A stretch of 7,759 bases of DNA from Synechococcus sp. CO36386bin_37 (GCA_011525445.1 WTGE01000429.1:1-7759); one strand, 5' to 3'; shown: positions 1-5,744, numbered from the stretch's first letter. Numbers and translations are program-made. The notes: a model not told the origin generated them from the letters alone.

Positions 1-8
1 TGATCGCA

Positions 9-55
9 TCGGGGAGACAGGATTCGAACCTGCGGCATCTTGCTCCCAAAGCAAA
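9..55 (-). tRNA. 3' fragment of tRNA-Pro(UGG), duplicated attachment site
   Basis: Read on the minus strand this gives the 3' side of the anticodon stem, the anticodon loop TTTGGGA (anticodon TGG at 48-46), a five-base variable loop, T arm GCAGG-TTCGAAT-CCTGT, acceptor strand CTCCCCG and discriminator A at 9. No CCA is encoded. A matching 5' acceptor strand CGGGGAG and a D arm are absent in the bases to the right, so this is a fragment and not a working tRNA. Element DNA starts where the 5' half should be. The 5' anticodon strand TTTGC pairs with GCAAG through one T-G wobble, which may mark the border of host-identical sequence. Confidence 0.85.
39..55 (-). other. Probable recombination core at the anticodon stem-loop
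   Basis: Similarity to tRNA-Pro stops at the anticodon stem. The loop TTTGGGA (50-44) is flanked by the inverted arms TTTGC and GCAAG, the usual shape of a tyrosine-recombinase core site with a seven-base crossover region in a tRNA anticodon loop. The exact crossover is inferred; the other attachment copy is outside the window. Confidence 0.5.
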
Positions 56-147
56 GCTCTAACGCTTGTGAGGAAGCGAAAGTGCCGGTGAAAACTGCGG
101 TTGTCACTAAAGGGGTGTTGCAACAGCTTCCAACCGATTACCCTCAG

Positions 148-177
148 TTCGCGCTGTTTTCGCGCTCCTTTCGCGCT
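148..177 (+). repeat. Three TTCGCGCT direct repeats, 11-bp period
   Basis: Identical octamers TTCGCGCT start at 148, 159 and 170, exactly 11 bp apart, so all face the same side of the helix. They lie between the attachment site and the recombinase. Phased direct repeats here are typical of arm-type integrase sites or excisionase (Xis) sites, and could also be an autorepression operator for the integrase gene. The binding protein is not identified. Confidence 0.55.
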
Positions 178-356
178 GCTGATGTCTCGGGTCTCTTAAA
201 CCGCTGACTGGGTTAAACCGTTCCGTCGGGCTATTCGCCCTGTCTTGTGGCGCTGGCTGGTACGTCCGAGAGGACAAGGGCTCTATTCGCCTGGAACACG
301 CCAAGCAATCCACATCCCTGCCTTATCGCTGGTCAGAGGAAGGCGCTGCGGCTGCC

Positions 357-1307
357 TTGCCACGGGTGCAGCAGATCGCCAAGCGTGTGGCCTCTGAAGG
401 GCTAACGCTGCAGAAAGCGGCGCAGGGTGCCAATACCGCCAGCAGCCATCAGAAGCTGAATTGGGATGAGCTGATCGCTGGCTTTCGTGAACAGCGACCA
501 TCCGCCAATGACACGACATGGCGTGATCACTATTTGCCGGTGTTGACCCGTGCGGGTGAGCTTTACGCCCGCGCTGTTGATGGCACTGAACTAATGGAGT
601 TGACCCTGAAGCGCTGGGAACAGGGCTCCAGGATGCGCCAGGTCAGCCGACGGAACCTGCATGGCTTCTTGACATGGGCAGTGCAACGCGGACACCTCAA
701 AGGGGTTTACCTCCCGCCTGCTCATGTGCCGGAGACGCTGAAGCAGAAGCGCACTGGATACCCATTGAGCGATGAGCAGATCCTGCGGTTGCTGGATGGC
801 ATCCCTGACGAGCGTTGGCGGTTTGTAGTGCAGCTCTGCAGTGAATACGGGCTAAGGCCTGAGGAGTTGCGTTGGCTAAGGATTAGAGACGGCAATCTCT
901 GGACGATTTACCGCAAGTCCCGGGGTGGCAGACGTGGTGACAAGACCGATCCACGGCGTCTCCATTCGTTACCGGTGAAGGGTGCAGATCCTTGGCACCT
1001 TGAGGCACGGATCAAAGCCGGTGAGGAGTTACCACCGCTCAGGACAGACGGGAAGGGCTCTCAGGCGTTGACGGGTTATCTAAACCGTCGTGAGGTGTGG
1101 AAGGCGTTGAAGGCCGAAGCAGAGCACGCTGGTGAGACATTGACGGCCTATTCATTCCGGCATCGCTACGCCAGGGAGAGTCATCGGGCTGGCATCACCG
1201 TGGCTGATATCGCCAATGCCATGGGCCATTCCGTGGAGGTGCATTTCCAGAGCTATGCCCGGTTCACGCCGGATGCGACTGCCGCGGCTTACGCGGCAAT
1301 CAGCTGA
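357..1307 (+). CDS. int: Tyrosine recombinase / phage-type integrase
   Basis: This catalyses site-specific integration and excision of the element at tRNA-Pro. Counting from the TTG at 357, a helical SAM-like core-binding region covers about residues 36-115 and the catalytic domain about 135-305. Visible catalytic elements are Arg167 in GLRPEE, probable beta-hairpin Lys187 in YRKSRGG, Tyr265/Arg268 in YSFRHRYA (a Tyr replaces the usual first His), Gly-His 290-291 in AMGHS, and the nucleophile Tyr300 in QSYARF. The frame stays open upstream to 183 and reads like real N-terminal sequence (GWYVRED, LPYRWSEEG), but holds no ATG, GTG or TTG before 357. The protein therefore either starts at 357 with a shortened arm-binding domain or uses a rare start such as CTG (204, 240) or ATT (285). 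It ends 8 bp inside the convergent gene at 1300-1551. Confidence 0.9.
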   Translation: MPRVQQIAKRVASEGLTLQKAAQGANTASSHQKLNWDELIAGFREQRPSANDTTWRDHYLPVLTRAGELYARAVDGTELMELTLKRWEQGSRMRQVSRRNLHGFLTWAVQRGHLKGVYLPPAHVPETLKQKRTGYPLSDEQILRLLDGIPDERWRFVVQLCSEYGLRPEELRWLRIRDGNLWTIYRKSRGGRRGDKTDPRRLHSLPVKGADPWHLEARIKAGEELPPLRTDGKGSQALTGYLNRREVWKALKAEAEHAGETLTAYSFRHRYARESHRAGITVADIANAMGHSVEVHFQSYARFTPDATAAAYAAIS

Positions 1308-1551
1308 CCTGCCGGGCCGCGGCGGTCTCCAGATCCAACGCCAACAGCTGCAGTGGCATCAGCAGATAGGCGAGCTGCCTCAGCCCCATCCCGACGCTGT
1401 CAACGCACATCTGTGAGGTCTCCTCGGTCGGTTCATCAGCGTGCAATTCAAGGCAGACGTCTACTGACTCCCGATTGATCCGGGCGACGCGCTCAAGCTC
1501 TTTGCAGGCGGACTGAAAAGCATCTGCGCCTGCTGCGTGCATGTGACTCAT
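1300..1551 (-). CDS. Small hypothetical protein, 83 aa, convergent with integrase
   Basis: I do not recognise this protein. It is predicted to be mostly helical: an acidic amphipathic N-terminal half (for example ACKELERVARI) is followed by a hydrophobic Leu/Met-rich stretch around residues 56-75 (LRQLAYLLMPLQLLALDL) that could be one membrane-associated helix or a packing core. The start is ATG at 1551, with a second ATG three codons later. No Shine-Dalgarno sequence is visible. Its 3' end overlaps the integrase 3' end by 8 bp, tail to tail, leaving no room for a terminator between them. A gene beside the integrase and facing a control region could encode a regulator or directionality factor, but no helix-turn-helix is evident, so that is only positional. 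Confidence 0.5.
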   Translation of the reverse strand: MSHMHAAGADAFQSACKELERVARINRESVDVCLELHADEPTEETSQMCVDSVGMGLRQLAYLLMPLQLLALDLETAAARQVS

Positions 1552-1707
1552 GGGTGTGAATGTTTTCGGCTCCGCTGGGTGCGGGTAACTCAGCCGACGG
1601 AATCAACCTAAACAGCTCCGCAAGGGTGATTCTGTGATTTTTCCGAGCGCTAGCGGACAGGGAGTGACTGCAAGTGACACCGCTCCCGATTGATAACTAA
1701 TGCCTTT

Positions 1708-1736
1708 GAGTAGACCCCTAAAAGTAAGGTTTACTC
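1708..1736. promoter_or_regulatory. Operator-like inverted repeat GAGTAGACC / GGTTTACTC
   Basis: The arms at 1708-1716 and 1728-1736 match as an inverted repeat at 8 of 9 positions, with centres 20 bp apart (two helical turns). A second, tighter palindrome AGTAA-GGT-TTACT (1723-1735) shares the right arm, and TTTACT recurs at 1742. This fits binding by a dimeric repressor controlling the replication operon downstream. The protein is unknown. Confidence 0.4.
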
Positions 1737-1744
1737 CTGGCTTT

Positions 1745-1754
1745 ACTGATCAGT
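1745..1754. repeat. Perfect 10-bp palindrome ACTGATCAGT
   Basis: ACTGATCAGT is its own reverse complement. It lies directly after the TTTACT copy at 1742 and is followed by two short hyphenated palindromes (GCAG-G-CTGC and GCTG-C-CAGC, 1756-1768). It is probably part of the same regulatory cluster, but could arise by chance on its own. Confidence 0.35.
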
Positions 1755-1918
1755 CGCAGGCTGCCAGCTTTCACACCCTGGGCATGATTGCCTTACCTCA
1801 TCACTGTCCCTAGTTCTCTGAGTCACGCCTGCTGATCCGTCAGAGGTGAGAACACAAGACAGTAAAAACCCCTGTTGTCGCAGGCGTTGGTGGGGAACAA
1901 TCTGTTATCCCCATAGTA

Positions 1919-2188
1919 GTGACTGACCCCAACACAAGGGCTCCACGCAGTACAGCTCACAAACAAGCCCAAGCCCGCCTAAAGCTTCAACAACAGGCGC
2001 AACAACAGTCAACGCCCTACTGGGCCCAGCCATTGCCACTCCCGCCTGAAGTTGACTTCCAGGCTGCAATTAACGACGACTTAAAACTGCTCGCTCTGAT
2101 CGCGGCTGTTCGTCAGATCGGTGCACAACGCGGTCAATCATTCCAGAGCCAAATGGATGTCTGGAATCACGGTCGGGGGCGCGGCTGA
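1919..2188 (+). CDS. Small hypothetical protein, first gene of replication operon
   Basis: The 89-residue product is not recognised. The N-terminal third is basic and Gln/Ala-rich (AHKQAQARLKLQQQAQQQ, about residues 14-31). A proline-rich linker (QPLPLPPEVD) and a predicted helix (DDLKLLALIAAVRQIG, about 53-68) follow, with a short Gly/Arg tail. The start is GTG at 1919 without a visible ribosome binding site. Its TGA overlaps the ATG of the zinc-ribbon gene by one base (TGATG), so the two are translationally coupled. First position in an operon with a primase-helicase suggests a role in replication or its control, but no domain proves this. Confidence 0.65.
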   Translation: MTDPNTRAPRSTAHKQAQARLKLQQQAQQQSTPYWAQPLPLPPEVDFQAAINDDLKLLALIAAVRQIGAQRGQSFQSQMDVWNHGRGRG

Positions 2189-2769
2189 TGCAACGCTCAG
2201 GACGCAACAACCCATGTCCGTCGTGCGGACGAGTCAGCGACGGCGACTGCGCTTGGTCGGATGACGTGATCTTCTGCCATGCCGGCAGTAATCACGGTCC
2301 CGATCCATCACTCAAGATCGGCGACACCGTATTTATTGATGGCAAGCCCTGGGCACTCGTCAAAACCGGTGCTGGCTACAGCGGCGCTGCTCACGTCTTC
2401 AAGCCACATCAGGATCGCGACTGGAAAGCCGATAAAGGCGTCAACCGCAGAGAGATCCTCGACAACCGTGCCAAGCGATCCCTCGCTGCACTCTCAATCG
2501 AGCGGTTTTTCAACGCTTGCCTCAACAGCTGGCAGATCAAGGACTTCCATTCCCTGAATGCCTATCAGCTCCAGCAGGCCATTGAAACCATTGAGGGTGC
2601 CCATGAGATGGGCATTGAACTGTCTCGATCAGTCCAGTCGATCTGGCGCCAACACCACGATCTGCGTGACCTCCACAAGGACCGCTTCAACGCCTACATC
2701 AAGCAGATCAAGACCGAGCGGGATGACCTGAACCACTTCCGTAAGCTCTACCTCGGGGAGGTCATCTGA
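2188..2769 (+). CDS. Zinc-ribbon protein, primase-associated
   Basis: This 193-residue protein begins with a four-cysteine zinc-binding module: Cys10-x2-Cys13, Cys21 and Cys30, followed by His31 (CPSCG ... GDCAW ... FCHAG). This resembles the zinc ribbon at the N-terminus of phage and plasmid primases such as P4 alpha, which recognises the priming site. A small beta-rich segment (about residues 43-70, IGDTVFIDGKPWALV) and then a helical, highly charged C-terminal half follow. No Toprim or polymerase motif is visible, so it probably supplies DNA recognition to the VapE-type partner encoded next. It is coupled to both neighbours by one-base TGATG overlaps. The primase-associated role is inferred from the motif and operon. 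Confidence 0.7.
   Translation: MQRSGRNNPCPSCGRVSDGDCAWSDDVIFCHAGSNHGPDPSLKIGDTVFIDGKPWALVKTGAGYSGAAHVFKPHQDRDWKADKGVNRREILDNRAKRSLAALSIERFFNACLNSWQIKDFHSLNAYQLQQAIETIEGAHEMGIELSRSVQSIWRQHHDLRDLHKDRFNAYIKQIKTERDDLNHFRKLYLGEVI
2757..2762 (+). promoter_or_regulatory. Strong Shine-Dalgarno GGAGGT
   Basis: GGAGGT ends 6 bases before the ATG at 2769. It is the only strong ribosome binding site noticed in the window and fixes the start of the primase-helicase gene. Confidence 0.75.
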
Positions 2770-4075
2770 TGACCTTTGACCCTGAAAGCCTCACTGATGA
2801 GCAGAGGACAGCCGTCCTCAATAACGAGGTCTCACTTTCTGAACTCGGCTTTCTGCCGAAGCAGACACCAGTCGAAGAACTCGCAGCACTGCTCCCTGAT
2901 GGTCATACCGATAAGGGCGGCTGCAGTCAGATCAATGCCGGAGGTCTGACCTCACTGTTTACCTCAGTGATGGATGAACGCAGTGGAGTAATCCGCTGGA
3001 ACCTCATGAGCCAAGAGGTTGAAGTCAATGGCTCTGCACTCTCCGCTCATCAGCAGGAGTGCATCTACATCCCGATTCAACAGCGGGGCTACATGGCTAG
3101 CAAAGCCGATGCCAAGGATGCCCTGGCAATGGCTGCACAAGCTGATGCCTATCACCCAGTTCGGGATTACCTCGATTCAGTCCGCCAAGGACGCAAGGCA
3201 GACATCACCCGTCTCGCCTCTCTTTATCTCCGCACCGAAGACTTCAGCGGACCGCAAACCATCTACGACCGGATGGTCTTTAAGACCCTCGTCGGTGCCG
3301 TTAAACGCGCCTACGAACCCGGTTGTCTCCATGACACCTGCCTTGTCCTAAAAGGCGATAAGGGCATCAGAAAGACCACCTTCTGGCGCACCCTGTTCCG
3401 CAAGTTCTTCGCCATCTTCCGCGGAAAATCGGCGATAAAGATGCTCTTCTGACGGTTCACGCCAACTGGGGCCTGGAGCTTGGTGAGCTTGATGGCATCA
3501 CCTCGCAAACCCACGCGGGGCACCTCAAGAACTTCCTATCCACAGAGACGGATCACTTCCGACCGCCCTACGGCGCCAAGGCAACACCTTGCCCACGGCC
3601 ATCAATCTTTGTCGGCTCCTGCAACCGCGGCGACTTTCTTTACGACGACACCGGTGAACGTCGTTGGTGGATCATCCCCTGCAAGATCCCCAACAAGGGA
3701 AAGATCGACATTGATTCCCTCGCGCTTGATATTGACGCGATTTGGGCTGCAGCTGTTGCGGCTTACGAGGACGGAGCAACCACCTTCCTGACCGATGAAG
3801 ACGAGTCAGAAAACTGCGAGCTGAATCGCGATTACACCGCCGACAACGCAACAGAACAACCGGTTCACCAGTACCTGCGTGAGCACTCCAGCGCTGATCA
3901 CATTGATCCGCATGAGCTGTTGAAGTTCGTCGGCTCTGAAATGACCGGCTCTATTTCAACGGCACAAATCCAACGCCTGACCAAGGACGCAATGACCCGC
4001 GCTGGGTGGTCATTAAGGCGTGGCAGCCGTGAGGTTTTTGGTCCATCTCGACCACGCAAGTGGTTCAGGACATGA
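2769..4075 (+). pseudogene. VapE-type primase-helicase (virulence-associated E family), frameshifted
   Basis: The family (PF05272) comprises AAA+-like superfamily 3 ATPases that help replicate phage satellites and plasmids. The first frame runs 227 codons from ATG 2769 to TGA 3450-3452. The conserved ATPase domain continues one frame over, without stops, to TGA 4073-4075. Visible features are HPVRDYLDSV, the Walker A region at residues 196-203 (GDKGIRKT), then in the second frame GDKDALL, Walker B-like LELGELDG, FRPPYG, and the sensor/arginine region VGSCNRGDFLYDDTGERRWW. One lost G between 3413 and 3414 explains the break: restoring it gives FFADLPRKIGDKDA, matching the family's DLPD-x-GDKDA pattern and a 435-residue protein of normal length. 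The third Gly of Walker A is replaced by Arg (codon 3369-3371), an independent lesion. Either this copy is inactive or the assembly has errors. Confidence 0.85.
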
Positions 4076-4186
4076 GTCCACTTGTCCTTGGACCCTGGAC
4101 AGCACCTCAGTTCTTGTCCGCGGACCGTCCATTTTTCGTCCACCCCGAAATCTCTCTCCATGACTCGCTTGGTCCTATGTCCTACT

Positions 4187-4261
4187 TACCCCCCCTTAGA
4201 AGTTTGTATATACAAAAAACACCCTATTTCCCTTGTTTGTACGACAAGAGGAGGGGGGGTA
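4187..4261. repeat. Inverted repeat TACCCCCCC / GGGGGGGTA around AT-rich core
   Basis: Arms at 4187-4195 and 4253-4261 are perfect 9-bp complements, each with a seven-base homopolymer run, separated by 57 bp. The enclosed DNA is AT-rich and includes the 14-bp palindrome at 4203-4216 and a CTTGT/ACAAG hairpin (4232-4248). Confidence 0.6.
4203..4216. repeat. Perfect palindrome TTTGTATATACAAA
   Basis: Fourteen bases equal to their own reverse complement, with a TATATA centre, lie inside the AT-rich core. It may be a melting or cruciform point of the putative origin, or an operator. Confidence 0.5.
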
Positions 4262-4462
4262 TTGGACAGGGACAGGGCAGGTCCAGTTGACGTAAAAAGA
4301 CGACGTCTATCCGACCGCTTCGACTTCCTTTCCCGACCACTAAATCTCGCTCCGCCTTCCCGACGGCGACCTAACGAATCCGACCGCCAATACCAGTGCC
4401 GGATAGCGGCCGAAAGAGCCCACAGACAGCACAACCCTCTTGACCTGACCCTCGATGAATAA
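4262..4462 (+). CDS. Small arginine-rich hypothetical protein, 66 aa
   Basis: Starting at TTG 4262, this frame gives a strongly charged protein with basic clusters (VKRRRLSDR, SRRRPNESD) and a C-terminal helix (YQCRIAAERAHRQ), ending at TAA 4460-4462, five bases before the next ATG. The charge balance and close spacing to the next gene favour a real DNA- or RNA-binding peptide. Against it, no ATG or ribosome binding site is seen, the start lies inside the origin-like repeats, and the DNA itself has a repeated CCGAC word (4311, 4333, 4360, 4380; ATCCGACCGC occurs twice) that could drive the composition. The frame is open further upstream through the repeats, but that part looks non-coding. Confidence 0.35.
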   Translation: MDRDRAGPVDVKRRRLSDRFDFLSRPLNLAPPSRRRPNESDRQYQCRIAAERAHRQHNPLDLTLDE

Positions 4463-4467
4463 ATCTC

Positions 4468-4890
4468 ATGGGATACCGCGCAAAGCTTTCCGACGGACTC
4501 ATCATTCAGCCCGCTGTTGAAGTCCTTGCCAACCGCATGACCCCCAAGCAGGCCAATGAAGAATTATTTGGCGTCAGAGGTACTTGCCCCGACTGCCAAG
4601 CAACTCTTGATCGCCTCAAGTACACCGATCACTCAGGCACACAGGCTGGGCTCTCACGTCTCGACATGGCCCGCGCCCTGGAGGTCCACTACACCTCTGC
4701 CTGCATCGTCGACAACGTCATGAAGCGCACCATGCACATGACTCATCTGCCTAATCCGGATGATGAGTTAAACCGTCTGTGCGCTGATCACAAGCTTGCT
4801 CACCATGCCGCTGTTGTTCAGGTCATCGGTGAATGGGGTACACCAACTGTGAGAGCAGCAGTCAGAGCTTTGATCCGTTGTGGGCGCTGA
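4468..4890 (+). CDS. Hypothetical protein with CxxC motif, 140 aa
   Basis: I do not recognise the family. An in-frame stop at 4456-4458 makes ATG 4468 the earliest ATG start. The N-terminus contains a short helical segment (AVEVLANRMTPKQANEELFG, about residues 16-35) of the kind seen in helix-turn-helix proteins. A TCPDC motif at about residues 39-43 is followed by further Cys and His residues (HYTSAC, CADHKLAHH) that could complete a metal site. The C-terminus is Ala/Arg-rich (TVRAAVRALIRCGR). Its last 27 nucleotides overlap the 3' end of the convergent broken gene at 4862-5661. Location after the origin suggests an element-specific regulatory or accessory role, which is inference only. Confidence 0.65.
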   Translation: MGYRAKLSDGLIIQPAVEVLANRMTPKQANEELFGVRGTCPDCQATLDRLKYTDHSGTQAGLSRLDMARALEVHYTSACIVDNVMKRTMHMTHLPNPDDELNRLCADHKLAHHAAVVQVIGEWGTPTVRAAVRALIRCGR

Positions 4891-5661
4891 GTTCTTCGTC
4901 GAACTTAAACTTCTCCAGCTCAGCCTCTTTGGCCTCTACCTTGGCTTGAAGTTCAGCGACCTTCTTCTCGAATTCGCGATGGATTCCGTTGCACGTTGAT
5001 CTGTGTGTTGGGCCTGCTTGTACTCAGTAAAGTCGGAGACGATTGAGTCGTCAGCCTTTACTTCCTGCTACCGCTGTTCTGCTGCCTACTTTCGAATACG
5101 AGCTTGAGCTAGCAGCTCTTGTGCCTGCGAGAGTTTGACTTCGGGTGACTTAGCTCGTTCCATCGCTTCTTTCTGAGAGATGGACCCTCCATCAGCGATC
5201 TCCTGGTAGAACTTCTCCCTGTCCACCTCACTATGCGAGGAATAGATCTTGGCTAATGCATTTGATGGGATGGAATCTGCACGGGCCTGAATCTCCTCAG
5301 CACTCATTGAGCCTGCGATTTTTTCATGCATCTCCAGTGCTGCTCGGTAGGCATTAGCCCAGCAGAACACTGAGCCGAGGCTTGCCCGAACCTTTTCAGG
5401 TTAGTTCAGGCCCATCCTCTTACCCATGTAGTCGCTGATTGCATCTAACAACGGTTCAACAAGCATTTGTGAAGCAACGCCAGCGACAGCAGTCACAAGG
5501 TTTGCTCTTGGTTGGAAGTGAACACCGCCACCTTTGAAGACAAGTTGTGGTTGTTGTGGAACATAAGGTGCAGCAAAATGTCCTGCTGGTTTTAGTTTTG
5601 GAACTGCATTACTTCCCATACAAAACCGACGACTGACTGGTGCGCATGGAGGTGATGGCAT
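4862..5661 (-). pseudogene. Decayed coiled-coil protein gene (three in-frame stops, one frameshift)
   Basis: One continuous coding signal runs from ATG 5661 to TGA 4864-4862. Residues 1-86 end at TAA (5403-5401). The same frame resumes with PEKVRASLGSVFCWANAY through ISQKEAMERAKSPEVK to TAG (5088-5086), then AAEQR, TAG (5070-5068) and QEVKADDSIVSDFTEY. Near 4977 one base is missing; restoring ATCCGC from ATCGC gives ESIREFEKKVAEL and a clear coiled coil (LQAKVEAKEAELEKFKF). The 800-bp length equals 267 codons minus one base, agreeing with a single deletion. Each stop is one C-to-T change from a Gln codon (CAA, CAG, CAG). Ancestral product: about 266 residues, with a Pro/Gly-rich N-terminus, a hydrophobic segment (LVTAVAGVASQMLV), a helical middle and a coiled-coil tail. 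Function unknown; the middle part vaguely resembles ParB-like helices, which I do not press. Confidence 0.7.
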
Positions 5662-5670
5662 GGCAGGTGT

Positions 5671-5700
5671 ATAGTATTGTGAGCTGTTTATTTACGACAA
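5671..5700 (-). promoter_or_regulatory. Candidate promoter for the minus-strand decayed gene
   Basis: On the minus strand TTGTCG (5700-5695) and TACTAT (5676-5671) are 18 bases apart, a plausible sigma-70 pair. Transcription would start only a few bases before the ATG at 5661, giving a very short leader. A perfect TTGACA lies further upstream (5736-5731) but has no well-placed -10. Confidence 0.35.
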
Positions 5701-5731
5701 AATATTGGACTATTTATTTATACAGATAAGT

Positions 5732-5744
5732 GTCAAACATTGAC
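5732..5744. promoter_or_regulatory. Palindrome GTCAA-ACA-TTGAC
   Basis: Five-base arms with a three-base spacer are nested between ATACAG (5720-5725) and CTGTAT (5745-5750), themselves inverted repeats. The site lies between a minus-strand gene start and plus-strand remnants, the place for a divergent operator. The regulator is unknown. Confidence 0.35.

Larger units (their letters stand above)
1552..1918. promoter_or_regulatory. Control region between small minus gene and replication operon
   Basis: No ORF is supported over this 367-bp stretch. It separates two divergent transcription units and is dense in short symmetric elements: AGTGAC repeated at 1663 and 1673, the palindrome CGCTAGCG near 1648, the operator-like repeats at 1708-1754, and AGTAAA again at 1861. 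I could not assign a convincing -10/-35 pair to the replication operon. TGTTAT at 1903-1908 is a possible -10 but has no well-spaced -35. Confidence 0.5.
4076..4285. other. Candidate replication origin: GTCC/GGAC clusters around an AT-rich core
   Basis: Immediately after the helicase gene lie thirteen GTCC or GGAC tetramers: GTCC at 4076, 4084, 4116, 4127, 4138, 4172, 4179 and 4281; GGAC at 4090, 4097, 4122, 4264 and 4270. Six of them extend to TGTCC/GGACA. CTTGTCC occurs twice, 32 bp apart (4081, 4113). The clusters flank an AT-rich core (about 4196-4247) bracketed by TACCCCCCC and GGGGGGGTA. Iterons on both sides of an easily melted core next to a primase-helicase gene are the expected form of a satellite or plasmid origin. 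Function is inferred from architecture alone. Confidence 0.5.

Noticed and set aside
1..90. A complete tRNA-Pro gene
   Set aside because: No 5' acceptor strand CGGGGAG or D arm is found in the required position; only the 3' half is present.
107..313. Minus-strand ORF of 68 codons
   Set aside because: It lies across the TTCGCGCT repeats and opposite the integrase N-terminal frame; low-complexity Arg/Pro composition suggests a shadow.
1216..1416. Plus-strand ORF overlapping the integrase end
   Set aside because: An out-of-frame reading of the integrase C-terminus running antisense to the better-supported minus gene at 1300-1551.
3425..3452. Programmed -1 frameshift at AAAA (3425-3428) in the primase-helicase gene
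   Set aside because: Only the A-site codon could re-pair after slipping, and the product would lack the DLP segment that a single G insertion at 3413/3414 restores. Simple deletion explains the data better.
3480..3791. Plus-strand ORF of 103 codons after the frameshift
   Set aside because: It is the wrong frame; the conserved VapE sequence is read in the other frame across the same bases.
4082..4261. N-terminal extension of the Arg-rich ORF back to TTG 4082
   Set aside because: It reads straight through the origin-like repeats and homopolymer runs and has no protein-like pattern.
4186..4434. Minus-strand ORF of 82 codons
   Set aside because: Arg/Gly-rich reading opposite the plus-strand small gene and the C/G runs; no start context or neighbour supports it.
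5068..5403. Reassigned stop codons (TAG/TAA read as Gln)
   Set aside because: Gln fits all three positions, but a frameshift in the same gene and TAA/TAG-independent termination elsewhere make ordinary C-to-T decay more likely.
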